From Lepidodermella squamata (lineage: Eukaryota; Gastrotricha), in contig JBLDXI010000010.1 of assembly GCA_047495785.1 (NCBI GenBank), forward strand, positions 372,001 through 436,000: DNA of 64,000 bases, read 5' to 3'. Within the stretch, counting starts at the first letter, position 1; each line of letters starts with the position of its first letter. The translations under genes and the position numbers were made by a program. The notes beneath the pieces were generated by a model. That model searched no databases. It saw only the letters and a program-made list of their open reading frames with translations, and was not told the origin of the DNA. Below are positions 12,101-23,620 of this stretch, one piece after another.

Positions 12101-13228
12101 GTTTTCGCTGCTTTCCCGCTGAAGCGTGACCGCAAGTATTTTTAGCTTTAAATCTTTGCTTTTTGATTTATTACTTTTTCCAAGAGTGGAAAAATTGATC
12201 AAACCGCGGTATAATCGCGAAATCCCAAGAGCTATCAAGTGTGAGGGCGTGACCGGCTTTGCGTGATAGACAATTTTTTTTACCCCGATTTCTCTCAATC
12301 AAATATTTTTTTAACTCTTATTCATTTCGCAAAATTCACCGGTGTGTGCACTTGATATTATTTTACGTTTAAAAATAGATCCTAACACAAAAAAAGCCGC
12401 AGCACATGACCAAGTGCACTTGCGATATATTGAGGCAAGCTGCCGCGTGACTGGAATTTTTATATATAAATTATCACCACTTATACACTGCTCTCGCTTT
12501 TATATAAAATAATTTATTATTAAAAGCCACTTCACGTCCCGTTATACCTACCTGTGAAAAAAATTAGGCCTCAGGTACAAATCCCTCCCCTTAATTTCGC
12601 CGGTTTAAACAAAAAATCTTAATTTTATTAATGTAAACCCGTGTTATTTCACGTGGGCCCCTGAACAAACGTCAACAGCTTTTTTATTACGGCACGCGTT
12701 TTTTTTTCGTTTCAAGAAAAAACGAAGAAAAATCACGCGTGTTTACTGTTATGTACAACGCGCTTTAACCTTCTTTGATATAGCGTATATGCCCCGGTGT
12801 TTACCTTTTTTTAAGGTCCCGTGCCTGTATGCCTGGCGTTGAAATAAAACGTTATACATACATGAATAGTGAGAGAGAGATAGAGTGGTGTAAATTTCCA
12901 GCTATTTATCACTGTTTGGTGGCGGCTTTTTGTTTGCATAAGCGTTTGGTTTTTTTCATATTATTATATTTTACACACATTTTTATATAAAAACCGTTAG
13001 CTTGAAGCTTACTAATATAATGCGTATAAATGGGCCGACGCGCGCTGCGTTCTGCCAGTTTCGCCATTTTACGCGATATATGTCACTATTTATTTCCCAA
13101 TTTTTTTATTTACTAAAAATTTACTTTTTAATCTCATCTTACATAAATCTTCATTTTATATAGAAATTTTATTACGCGGATTTATCAAAGAGGATAAGCA
13201 AGCTTTAAAGTCAATTTCAGCGTCTAAA
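6173..13228. other. Large non-coding block upstream of the Ser/Gln-rich gene
   Basis: About 7 kb without a convincing gene. It is AT-rich with many T and A runs, frequent GCGCGC or CGCG strings, and TAT/TAA microsatellites at 11708-11727, 11854-11872 and 12019-12041. The short open frames show no domain or splice support. It differs in texture from the receptor array, with no duplicated coding fragments. It may be a long intron or a regulatory region for the gene at 13229. Confidence 0.4.
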
Positions 13229-14052
13229 ATGGCTGAACAAAAATCTTCAAGGTAATTTTGAAAAATTGAAATTTTTTCAATAATTTTTAAATTTATTTCA
13301 GGTGCAGTTTTATGATTGGTACTGAGGTGATAGCGCTCACTCCGAGTAAGAAAAGCAAAGAGTCAGAAAATAGCGGCTTGTTTCAACTCGCGTTCGGCCA
13401 TCAGTTGAACCAAGCCGATTCAGCGTGGCTCGCCGAAATTCTATTCACCCGGCGGCGGCACCTGTCGACGCCGGTTTTCTCAGCCTCGACGCATCGGCGG
13501 TACTCGGCGTCGAAGCGGCGGCTACTCCGGCGCAGTTTGCCGACAATCACCGAGCAAGACTCGCCGCTGTTCGATACGGAATGCTACGACAACGACGATG
13601 AAGGGTGCTTTATGAACTCGACGAGCAGCGGTTCCAACTCGGAACCCAACTCGCCATCGCTGTCCGCCTCGTCGTCCGGCTCTTCTTCCGGCTCGGATGA
13701 CGATGATTTCGTGCAAAAGTGGAACAAACTAGCGGCGAATTCGAGCCAAAATCGCAGCAAGGCGCATCACTACCACCACCAGCAGCAGCAACAACAGCTG
13801 CTGCAACCTATTGAAGTCACCCTATCAGCACCCTGCGAGTCATCAACAACAACTACAACAAGTTCTTACTACGAGCTATTCGGTGATGAAAATACAGCCG
13901 ACAGCCGGCTGTCGTCGACGTCGAGCGACGAAGATCCGTTCGCGGATGAGTTGTCGCGGCGCCTCGAAATCGAAGCGGCGGCGAAGCGGAAAGACACGCA
14001 TCAACGGTTTCAAATGGGCGTCATCGGCCAAGTTGCCCGGTTCGCGTTATGA
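13229..14052 (+). CDS. Ser/Gln-rich acidic protein of unknown function, 257 aa
   Basis: I join 13229-13251 (MAEQKSS plus two bases) to 13302-14052; the 50-bp intron ends TTTATTTCAG and the junction is in phase 2. The protein has a basic N-terminal half with Arg-rich stretches (about 45-75), a Ser-rich and acidic middle (SGSDDDDF), a His/Gln tract (HHYHHQQQQQQ) and a charged C-terminal helix (ELSRRLEIEAAAKRK). It looks largely disordered except for the C-terminus, which suggests a nuclear or regulatory protein; this is a guess. I do not recognise a family. AATTTCAG lies 8 bases before the ATG, so the 5' end may be made by trans-splicing or by an upstream exon. Codon use is GC-richer than its surroundings, supporting a real gene. 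Confidence 0.65.
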
Positions 14053-16755
14053 CACTATAAAAAAACATAAATACAGCAACAAGTGTTTCATTTTTTTCTG
14101 ATGACTTATATAATACCGTAATTATATTATGTTTTTTCGCTGGACATTGACGATAATTTTTTCGCGACTCCGGTTTTACGTAAAAAATTATGATAAAAAA
14201 GTAATGAATCAATAATTGTTTGCTCCACTATGTATAACTATTATTATTTCATCACCGCGTAAAATATGGCCAGCACACGGATATGGGAGAAATTCCGAAA
14301 AAATACCCTCTACCAATTCGAAAAAATATTGTGATGATTTTTTCTATTATATTGCTTCGTCTTTTTTTGTATGATGGAAAACTGCGAGTTTTTTTGGACT
14401 TCCACTGTTACATGGCACGGTCAAAAATTCTGCGACTAAGTCCTGTGCCGGAATTTCAATCGCGGTTTTTATTTGAGAAACGCCTTGGAAAAATAACTTG
14501 CTGATCGACGATGGATGCTTTTTTTCCGTGTTTCTAGTTCTCTATGTGTATTTTTTCGATACAATATTTCGGGCTTTTCTCATCTTTCCGCGGCTGGCTA
14601 TGCTCGTTTCCATCTCTTTATTTTCTAATCATTTTCTTATAATAATAATATAGTTACACCTGCAATTATTATAGAGTAATTTTGACTAAGTTCAACCGCG
14701 AGCGTTATTATTGAATTTTCTGAAATGCCACAACATGTGAAAAACGACGAATAAAAGTCAGGCGAAAAAGTTTCAAAAAAAATTGTGTTTTTCTGCACCG
14801 GCGTTTTAGCATTCAGCTTTCATATATACGGAATTTTTCTATATTAGCAACACTGGTTTTTATTGCACCGAAGAGTTGTGTTGTTTTTGACCGCAACACA
14901 GCTACACACCCGCTGCTGCCAAGATGATAATAATAGCCTTAATTTGAATAATAATTCTCTAAACACAGCGCCCGGTGGTGATGATTTATTACCAACACAC
15001 GTGCTTTCAGCTGCCAAATGACCTTTTGGCCACAACGCGTGTTTGTTTTTATTTTTATTACGCTTTATTTTTAGCAGCAACAACTGATAACCTTCCAAGG
15101 CCTATACTAATAAATCCACCTGGCTTTTAATTATCAGCAGAAAAGACGTGACATTACAAAAATTATCACACAGGAAGCAGGTTTAAATGTCATAGTTCAA
15201 ATTGCGTTCATTTTTTTTGCTTATTTTTAAGGCGGATTTTTTTTCGTTCGGAATTGATTGTCGCTATATAGCACACGCAAAATATTTGCTTTCATCGGAG
15301 GTTGGTTGGTTGGTTGGCTTTTTCCCCATCCGCCGAGTACGTACGTCTGCGGGGCCCTGGTTGCAAAAAACACACTCCACTGCTGAATCACTAGGCAAAA
15401 TATCGACAATTTTTACGCGAGATGAAAAAAAACAAGCCCGTTTTTTTTACGCGCAGCAGATGAGAACCCTGGGCGATGAATAATCTATTGAAACAGCTTT
15501 CCATCAGTTGAATATTGGCTGCAAAACTTTACTGCGTATTAAGGGATTGTTTTCTAGCTGTGAAAAACAAGTCGAAAATTGAAATTTTTTTAGTCGCCTT
15601 AACACGTGAAATTAGGTGAATAATTGCATGAATATACAAGCGTGACGTTACGGCTAATCATGCGCTTCATGCGTCATTCCTTGCTTTCAGCTTTGCCTCA
15701 AGGGAACAATAATTCTTGAATGAATCGTCACGAATAAGGCAATATAATGAACTAGAACTAAAGAGAGTAGCGCGGCCGGTATAATGCCAGTTCATTTGGA
15801 CAAAAAATTGCTGAAATATGGGTAATTTTTGATTTGATGTAAAATCGGGAAGAAAGTGACTTTCCGGCCGTCACCACGTCATTTTCGTAATATTCTGAAA
15901 ATTTCAAAGTAAAGAAAGGTTCAGGTCCAGGCCAGAAGGTTCAGACAATTCATAGATCATTCTCTATGAGACAATTTTAATATTCTGCCCTCAGATGGAG
16001 AAGTTGATTTCTGATTGGTTTGCAGATTTTAGCGATTTTATGAATTTGACCCAATTTAATATATTTGTGCGTAACTATAGACGCTTGTTCGCATAAATAA
16101 GCACCATTGACCCTTGGGTCCAATCTAGAATTATTTTTACCAGATGACGCTGTTTTTCAAGAAGTGTCCAAGGTTAAAACTCTGCCTACATTCTGATAGT
16201 CACGCTATCGAGTTGCCCTGATTCGTTTCAACGTCTTCTACGGCGACACACCATATAAATCGATATTATGCGGGAATCCTAGAACATTCCACGACGGTAA
16301 GGCTGAATTCGGCCAGTTGCGTATTTATGAGTAAAAGGCTATATGGTCCTAATTCCTGATACATAGCGGGGCATATGAATTTGTTAGCGTGAAAGAAGAG
16401 TGAAATGGCTCTGGAAGTGAATCATTCGGATCGAAATTCAATTTCATACTTCTCAATTTTGTGAGAAAATTGGTACACAACGAAAATTTGGATCACGAGC
16501 TCTTGCAGTCATGGTTTTATTTTTGGATCGGGTTTTCGGTTTTCGGAAACGTGGGAGTCATTTTTCAAGGTATCAAGGAAACAGCAACGTCAATGCATTC
16601 GGTCCAATCAATAATATGAAACGGAGATCAGTGCGGGGACATAAAATCGGCATAAAATTCATAGACTTAAAGCGAAACTGCAGAATTGAGCTCAATATTT
16701 GCTCGATGTCTGGCTCTAAATACCTTATTCTGTAAAAATTCTGCCGTGAAATAAC
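14053..16755. other. Intergenic, no gene seen
   Basis: About 2.7 kb of AT-rich DNA resembling the block upstream of 13229. A GTTG microsatellite occupies 15301-15318. The short open frames have no support. Confidence 0.4.
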
Positions 16756-16860
16756 AACCTGTTATGCATGACGTCATTTGCTCATCCGCACTAAAATCAT
16801 GAAAACAAGTGAATCAATCAAGATGAGTAAAACAGAACGGATGTTTGCAAGACTACCGTA
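16756..16860 (+). promoter_or_regulatory. Conserved block upstream of LGIC-1
   Basis: The words TCCGCAC, GTGAATC and GAACGGATGTTTGCA occur in this order here, at about 22470-22560, 28305-28400 and 32668-32770, always 50-200 bp before the first exon of an LGIC copy or pseudogene. Shared spacing suggests a promoter or 5' leader duplicated with the gene. No TATA box is obvious. Confidence 0.4.
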
Positions 16861-16935
16861 GTTGCTATTCACATCATCAAAAACCCCATTATAATCGCAA
16901 ATCGCTGGAGAACGAAAGCGGCTTTGACTTGTGCG

Positions 16936-18191
16936 ATGTCCTTATCCTTTATTCTTGCATTAGCATTCCTTTCGGCTTGTTTCCTAGCTGTAAACTGTGG
17001 AGAAGTAGACGAAAACTACGGCCTGGGAAATAAAAGCTACACAAAAGAAATGGCTGATTACTTCTTCGCAGAGGCGTGTCCATTGGCTGCAGCTCGAGAC
17101 TTGCAAATCGAACTGACTCAGCGACGCAGATTCAACGACCTGCCCATAAAGGTTGTACTGACAATGGATCTAGAGCGAGTAACCGCAATTAACGACTTAT
17201 CTCAAAGGTTACCTTGAATTAATGAGTGCGTCAATTCTCAAAATTCCGATTTTTCAGCTTGTCTGTTTTCGGTTCGGTGAACGTTTTCTGGGAGTTTCCG
17301 AAATTCGCATGCAAACCCATAGACGAAAAAGCGGTACTTGGCCCTAATAATGCCAGAAACTACTCTGTATGGGTCGTCAGTGACACAGCAATGTCATGGA
17401 CCCCAACAATACAACACGTCAATTCCGTAAATGAAATACTGCTGGTAACGAAGGACACAACTCAGATTTTCATAACAGCAAGCAAAGATCCTGTCACAGC
17501 TGAGATCCTCGAAGCGAGAATAGTCGAAACATACTGCGACGGATTTCACCTTCAAGTTTTCCCATTCGATCGTCTCGATTGCAGTTTCGAGTTGGAGCCC
17601 AGGGATGACCTCCTATACCTCGAGTTTTCGAAGGTTACCTTCAAAATTTGGTCAGGCTCCCAGCTGTTAACAAAGTCGGACATTTGGGAACTTATTCCGG
17701 ATTCGATTTCCTCGTCAATCTCGGTGTCAGAGTGGAACTATTCACACGCGTCCCTGAGATTGTCCTTTCAGAGGAAGTACCACTACTACACCGGCAATGT
17801 CTTCATTCCTCTGGTAATCATGACCGTTCTTCAGTTTGCCGCTTTTATCATGGACCCAGCATGCCCGGACAGGCCCGTCTACTGCATGTCCGGCGTGCTA
17901 GCATTCTCAGTCCTTTTGACCATGGTTTTCCAACAGATTCCACGAACTTCTGAGACTATTTATCTCATCGTTCTTCTAGAAATTCAGCTTTTTGTGTTTG
18001 CAGCTATTACTTGCTACTGTTTGATCACAATGGTGATAGCGGGCAGTGAATGGGGTAGCCGCAAGACTTGCATTTCGAAAAAGGGCATGGAACTATCTTA
18101 CGTGAGAATTCTCGACATCATAGCTTTCTCTGTTTCGTCAAGTCTTGTTTTCTTGATTGCTATATCTATTCTTCTAATTATGAATAATTAA
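16936..18191 (+). CDS. LGIC-1: divergent Cys-loop ligand-gated ion channel subunit, 401 aa
   Basis: I join 16936-17207 to 17258-18191 across a 50-bp phase-2 intron. ATG 16936 is chosen because it starts a signal peptide (MSLSFILALAFLSACFLA). The extracellular domain has the WTPTIQHVN loop and a Cys-loop, CDGFHLQVFPFDRLDC (about residues 184-199), with 14 residues between the cysteines instead of 13. M1 is about 270-288, M2 298-318 (CMSGVLAFSVLLTMVF), M3 324-346 and M4 372-398. The M3-M4 loop is only about 24 residues. Loop B Trp and the loop C Cys-Cys are absent, so acetylcholine is an unlikely ligand. The residue before the M2 Arg is Asp (DRPVYC), as in cation-selective channels. It should act as a plasma-membrane pentamer subunit. 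An SDR gene follows 1.2 kb downstream. Confidence 0.9.
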
Positions 18192-19165
18192 ATTTGAATA
18201 TTTCATAGTAATTACTCGCTGAAAATTAGTTTACAGAGAATATTACCGTATTATTTGGCACTGCCTTTTAATGTTTTAGGAGATCATTTTCAGAAAAATC
18301 ATCTAACTATTTGTTTACCCCAATTCGCTCCGCTTCTTCAATGTATATGGTCATAAATAATAAATGGATATCATCATACGCTTAGAAAATTGCCGGTTAT
18401 TCTTAATCCTTCCACAGCTTCCGGGCCGGATTTCGGCCGACTGTGGTATAATGAGTACGAGTTAGTTGTCATAATTCCTTTGCTTTATTCAAGCACTTAA
18501 TTTTGCAGGGGGAAGAAAGCTATGAACGAGCACTGCAGTCCTTTTCGAGCAAAAGGATTGCTCGCCAGGCTTTGCGCACACTGGTGGCATACAAACAGAC
18601 ATTTTTTCCATTCAAGAATGGTGGCAGTTCTGATGATTATGTCATTTTGAATAAACAATTTCAAATTTTGACCCATGGTGGAGCCAGATTTTTTCATAAA
18701 AATTTCCTTTTTCGAATCTGCTAGGGGGTACGCGCCATCCCCGTACCCCCCGCAGTAGGAACACTGCTACCAGGGAATGTGATAAGCGATAAAACTGTGG
18801 TTGAACCCATTCAGTTTCTTGAAGAAGCGCCCCGAAGACGCCAGTGGGTGCATTTTTCAAGATTTTTGCGCTTTCAGGTCGCCTAGCGGTGGCAAACCCA
18901 CGGTTACATATGCATTTTTATCAATTTCATGATAGTTTCAACTGTTCTCTACCAGGTAAACCGAAAATTTCATGGTAACATCAATAAAGAGCATAGTATA
19001 TTTGTTGGTCATTTGTCCAGTGCATTCTTTTCATCCACACAGAATGCGGGCTAATACTACCTTCGAATCATATGCGTGCGTAGTACTGCTTATAGTGCGT
19101 AGTACTCTATATGCTATGTATACTTTTATGTATTTCGCAGAGTTTTTTTAAGCGTATGTGCGAAA
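18192..19165. other. LGIC-1 to SDR-1 spacer with a duplicated 3' flank
   Basis: No gene. The segment about 18205-18372 (CTCGCTGAAAATTA through TTTACCCCAATTCG and CATAAATAATAAATG) is repeated after SDR-1 at about 20500-20607 plus 21692-21750, where a transposon splits it. It provides the empty site for that transposon. Confidence 0.55.
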
Positions 19166-19170
19166 TGTTT

Positions 19171-19390
19171 GACCCGCTCATCCAATAATCGATGGATGGA
19201 TCCCTTGAAATAGGTGGTGCGTCTTATTTTAAACCCTCTATTTTCGACCTACATAAATTTTGCCCACGTCTTTAAATAGTGCATAGTTAAACGCCACTTT
19301 CGCTATTTAACATAAAAGCTCTCTGAAAGGAACCACTTGTTGCTTTTAACTCGCAGCTTTCACTTTGAACGCTTCCAAATACTCGTTTTG
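19171..19390 (+). promoter_or_regulatory. Conserved block upstream of SDR-1
   Basis: The sequence from CTCATCCAATAATCGATGG through TTTTCGACCTACATAAATTT and GCCCACGTCT to the ATG is strongly conserved with 25713-25935 and, less closely, 39653-39900. Preservation of this non-coding stretch in three copies suggests a promoter and 5' leader; recent duplication alone could also explain it for the first two. Confidence 0.5.
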
Positions 19391-19393
19391 ATT

Positions 19394-20385
19394 ATGCCAT
19401 CATCTGTAACTCCGATGAACGATTGGTCAATCGAGGGCAAGGTATGCATTGTCACGGGTTCTAATACTGGCATCGGTAAAGCAACAGCATACGAGCTAGC
19501 CAGGCGAGGGGCAGCCAAAGTTATTCTAGCCTGCCGAAACATTCAAGCAGCCGAAGAAGCTGCAGCAGAAATCCGGTCGAGGATAAACTTCAAGGATCCA
19601 GCGGAGGCGTCGAAACGAGTGGTCGTGAAGCATCTAGATTTATCTTCTTTAGATTCTGTTCGCAAATTCGCTGCTGAAATCAATTCGTCTGAACCCGTCC
19701 TACATGTTTTGCTCAACAACGCCGGTCTGGGGCTGCCTGATAAGAGGATAAGTGCTGATGGCTACGAGCTTACTTTCGCAACAAACCATTTGGGTAAAGC
19801 GATTTCAGGGCTCAACTGCCGCCTTATCACCAGTTTATTTCTAACACAGGTCATTTTCTTCTTACGAATTTGTTGATCGATCTGCTGAAAAGGTCTGCAC
19901 CAAGTCGGGTGGTTAATGTGGCATCTAAGTTATATACATTAAATTGGCCTTCCGGGTTGGATGTCGAAGATCCTAATCAAGAGAAAGGGTCATTTGGCGG
20001 AAATCGGGCATACTGCCAATCGAAACTCGCGAATATTCTTCACGCAAGAGAACTCCATCGAAGACTGAACGGCAATGAGCCTGGCAATGTCCCAAGCTCA
20101 GGTGTTTCTGTATTTTCTTTGCATCCTGGCGTTGTCAAGACTGATATCCTGCGGTACCGCACAGGCTGTAGTGCATGTTTGGCCCGCATCTTTACGTCAG
20201 GCGCTGTGACAGTGGAAGAAGGAGCGAAGACGAGCCTGTATTGTGCGTCGCAGCCTGGGATCGAGAAGCAATCTGGACTGTATTTTGCCAGTGAGAATTT
20301 GAAGTCAACCTGGAGAATCGCCCAAGATGACTCAAAGGCCAACGCTTTGTGGGAGTTGAGTGAAAAATTAGTTATGAAAAAATAA
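19394..20385 (+). CDS. SDR-1: short-chain dehydrogenase/reductase, retinol-dehydrogenase-like, 311 aa
   Basis: I join 19394-19793 and 19850-20385 across a 56-bp phase-1 intron ending ACACAG. The classical SDR landmarks are in order: TGSNTGIG (cofactor loop), ILACRN (the Arg suggests NADP(H)), LLNNAG, TNHLGHF at the exon junction, the catalytic Ser region VVNVAS, YCQSK (YxxxK) and LHPGVVKTD. This arrangement matches the RDH11-14/WWOX type of SDR that reduces or oxidises lipophilic alcohols, aldehydes or retinoids; the substrate is unknown. There is no N-terminal membrane anchor if translation starts at this ATG. It follows LGIC-1, and the same LGIC-SDR order recurs twice downstream. An AATAAA overlaps the stop codon region. 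Confidence 0.93.
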
Positions 20386-20607
20386 AACTTGTTTGTCAGG
20401 CGAAATCATTTTTTTAAGGTTAATTGTAGGCCTAAAATAACAGATAATGAAACCATTTTAAATCTTTTAATTAAGGTTGAATGGATCATAGATCATATAC
20501 ATAGTAATTAGTCGCTGAAAATTATTTCTCCTACAATATTGCAGAATTTTTTAGCACTGCCTTCTAATGTTTTCGGAGAGCATTTTCAGAAAAATATAAT
20601 ATAACTA

Positions 20608-21691
20608 CAGTGTGGTCTGAAACTAGTAAAGCTGCGACTTAAAATTCGCGAATCGTAGTTGAAAATTAAATTGAATGATGGTTATCATGTGATGGGCACA
20701 TGACCTTGTAGCTACGCAGTAGTTGGAGTTCATTTTCTCCATCAGCTTTTTTCATTTTCAAAAAAATTATTATTTTAAATGGAAATTGACTTTATTAAAA
20801 AGAATTCAGAAACTTGTTTATCGAAGCTATAAACTAACGCGGTTTAGAGTTACCTAATTACATATCCGTGAAGGAGACACGCAGTTAGAGAAGGGCCCTT
20901 ACCAAAGCCCGGAAGAAAATTTGAAAAAGCGAAATGTTCTAGCACAATGATTAGGACTTATTTTTGTGACAGAAAAAATAATATGCCTTTTCATACCTTC
21001 AATTATCTGGCCTAGTTAGTTATTGCGGTGAGGCGTAAGTGAAGGTAAAGACGCGAATCTAGGAAAAAAGAGCTAATTCTACGTAAACGTCAAAGTATTT
21101 ACGAAAGGTTTGAACTCCAAATTAATTGGAATTCTTCGGTAGAAGACGAATTTAAAGTGCCTTTTTAAGGTATTGTTGAACTTGTTATTAACAGTTTGAG
21201 AACCTGGGAAATTTCCTTCGTTAAAATTGCTTGACCTGAAAATCTGCTTTTTTATCATTGAAATATTAGTGAATTCGGCGACATTGGCGGTAGGGACACA
21301 TGCTTAGCGAAGATCCACCGGCACGATGACTCCGTAAGGGTTAGTCTAAATATGGCTTTTCTGCTTACAGGGCTATGCTTGGAGCCAACTATATACATAT
21401 AGGGAAGGTCTTTGATATTTTGGGTCATCTTTCGCAGGTGCAACCAGGAACCTTCTCTTTAACATAGCATCTCCTCTCTTAATCCTTATTTCAAATTACG
21501 ATTTTGTTTTTATGATTTTTAAATTATAAGGACTGATTTCCTTTTCCCCCTCGAAATTGGCTAATCAGATGTGCGCCATTGAATTGAAGTTGATCAATAG
21601 ATTGAAGAAATTGATTAGCCTCGTGATCATTATCTGAAAACGCAATTATTTGAAGAAATGCGCGTTCCTTTACTATTTTCAGACCACACTG
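20608..21691. mobile_element. TA-flanked non-autonomous DNA transposon, 1084 bp
   Basis: The ends are CAGTGTGGTCTGAAA and TTTCAGACCACACTG, flanked by TA at 20606-20607 and 21692-21693. The paralogous 3' flank of LGIC-1 near 18303-18320 lacks the insert and has a single TA, so boundaries and target duplication are seen by direct comparison. No transposase ORF is present. Tc1/mariner superfamily by TA duplication and terminal repeats. Confidence 0.85.
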
Positions 21692-21810
21692 TATTTACCC
21701 CAATTCGCCCCGGTTATTCAATGTATAGGGTCATAAATAATAAATGATTTCTCTTTTTTTCTTTTTTAATATCTACGCTGATTCTAACGCAGGAACGGTC
21801 CGGTTTACCT

Positions 21811-22340
21811 GTGAGGACGGTGCTAAGAGGAAACCCCTTTTGTCATTCAATCGCCGTCGCTCATCAACTCTGCTACAAACTGATACCTGATTACTGCCAT
21901 TCCCAGCCCCTGGTGGCGAGGACTCTCAAGCGAGCTGGTCGCCCTCCACGTACTGGCCGAGCGCTTGAGTACGCGCAAGAAACGGATGCTGCTGAAGTTA
22001 CAGCTGTAGTTGCACCTAGTCGAGGTGATGGTCGTGGCCAAGGTCGAGGTAGCCGGTCCGAGCAAGAGCCAGCCCCAAGCGCCAGCTGCCCGTGATGTTC
22101 TTGCTGCAGCTGTACGAACAACGCGCAGTACTCGATCTCAGGCTCAAGCCATTGCCGAACCTGTTGTCGCTGTTCAACCTATTGCCCCTATAGCCCTATA
22201 GCTCAGTCGCAGTTCGAGGTGCGCATGGGCGCGGACGCGGGCAAGGTCGTGGCGTTGCTGAGGCTGCTATCCCTCCGGTGCGTCGTCCACGTGGTCGCCC
22301 CAATTCGGCGTTGAGTTTATTACTGCGTCACGACGAGTAG
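21811..22340 (+). pseudogene. Decayed AT-hook/RGG-like coding remnant
   Basis: A GC-rich island in AT-rich DNA encodes three consecutive pieces in different frames: GRPPRTGRALEYAQ near 21940, then an Ala-rich part to 22201, then RGRGQGRG and RRPRGRPNSALS to a stop near 22340. GRP cores flanked by Arg are AT-hook-like, and RGRG resembles RGG boxes. Two frameshifts separate the pieces, so it is a pseudogene or a badly spliced gene. AATAAATAATT follows the end, which would fit a retrocopy. Confidence 0.4.
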
Positions 22341-22469
22341 ATATGCGAAATGAAATAAATAATTAACGATTCAAAATAGATTTTTTAAATTTTCGGATAC
22401 ATCACGATGCTCGCGTACATTTTGTTCGCGAAACGGTAACGATGACTTGAACGATGAACTGCTTATAAG

Positions 22470-22560
22470 AATGACGTCAAGTGGTCTTCCGCACGAAAAT
22501 GATGCAAATCGAACGATGTTGAATGGAACGGATGTTTGCAAATACATCGGACTGAGCCTT
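22470..22560 (+). promoter_or_regulatory. Conserved LGIC upstream block, copy before a pseudogene
   Basis: Contains TCTTCCGCACGAAAATGATG and GGAACGGATGTTTGCAAA in the same order as the blocks before LGIC-1 and LGIC-4. Here it precedes a broken LGIC copy and shows that the duplication included the 5' region. Confidence 0.4.
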
Positions 22561-22639
22561 TCTCATTATCAAAAATCCTAATATTCATCATGAATCGTCT
22601 GAAAAGCCAATTTTTAGATAGTATGCATTGATCTGCAAC

Positions 22640-22884
22640 ATTTCTTGTGGCTTTTATTCTAGCTATAAGCCGTGTAGAGATAGACGAGAACTACGGCCTG
22701 GAAAACAGAAGCTACTCAAAAGAGATGTCTGCTTGCTTCTTCGGAGAGGCTTGTCCATTGGCTGCAGCTCGAAACTTGCAATTCGAACTGGTTTAACGGC
22801 GCAGATTCGACGACCTGCCAATAAAGGTTGGAGTGAAATTCCTTCCAGAACGTGATAGACCGTGATAGACGACCTTTCTCAGAG
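22640..22884 (+). pseudogene. LGIC pseudogene A (first exon only)
   Basis: The frame VEIDENYGLENRSYSKEMSA and CPLAAARNLQFELV matches exon 1 of the neighbouring LGICs. It has an in-frame TAA after FELV (near 22795), a 10-bp direct duplication at 22851-22870 (CGTGATAGAC twice) and no exon 2; the DNA after the old donor at 22885 is unrelated. It is a dead remnant of the tandem array. Confidence 0.85.
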
Positions 22885-23620
22885 GTGAACAAACCTAATC
22901 GCGGAATTCGGAAGTCGTTTGGTTTTGCGGAATTCGAAAATTGTTTTTTAAATGACGGAGATGGTCGATGCTAACTAGGCTTGGTTTTAGGCTCTGAGAA
23001 TTTGAGCATCTGTAACTCGAATGATTTACCGAAAGATTTGCATTCTGAAAACACTGAAACGATTGCTATTGGTGTAATAATTTCAAAACACTGCTGTGTT
23101 CAGGTCGATTAAATTCGTCTGTTCGTCTGAAACTATGTTCTTAATATTATATTATTTTATAATTTAATAACAACGATGAACACTATTTCACCCCGTTGTT
23201 CATCGAGCATGGTGCCGGTCTGGGAATGCATTTAAAAATAATATTTCCTGCGTGAACCTGAAACACTAATGTAAAGGCAATCTGATATCTGATACCTATG
23301 CCAATGGCGGCATACAAACATAATTTTTTTCCATTTACGAATGGCGGCAGTTTTCCCTTGCATTATTTCAGGAATTTAAAAAAGCGCCTATCTATATAAG
23401 CAAACTCGATATTTACTTTTGGGCAATCCTGGATGGGAAACCAAAAAGGTGTATTTACATTTTGATTTTACTGAGTATATTGCCTTTTTGCAATCATCCC
23501 CATGTGAACTGGCAATAAATAAAGTGAAACTAAAAAGGATGTTTGCAGTTTTATCTAAGCTTAATATTTACACGATCGTAAAGCAATAAAGTAAGAAAAC
23601 GCACATTTTTCGATTGAAAA
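22885..23620. other. Intergenic, no gene seen
   Basis: Non-coding. A segment near 23310-23360 (GGCATACAAACA, ATGGCGGCAGTT) resembles 18585-18625, evidence of old duplication of flanking DNA. Confidence 0.35.

Noticed and set aside
14283-14504. 73-codon open frame with hydrophobic stretch
   Set aside because: AT-rich DNA often yields such frames; no other support.
18503-18860. Overlapping open frames on both strands
   Set aside because: No homology to neighbours, no coherent coding signal; part of it resembles a non-coding flank at 23.3 kb.
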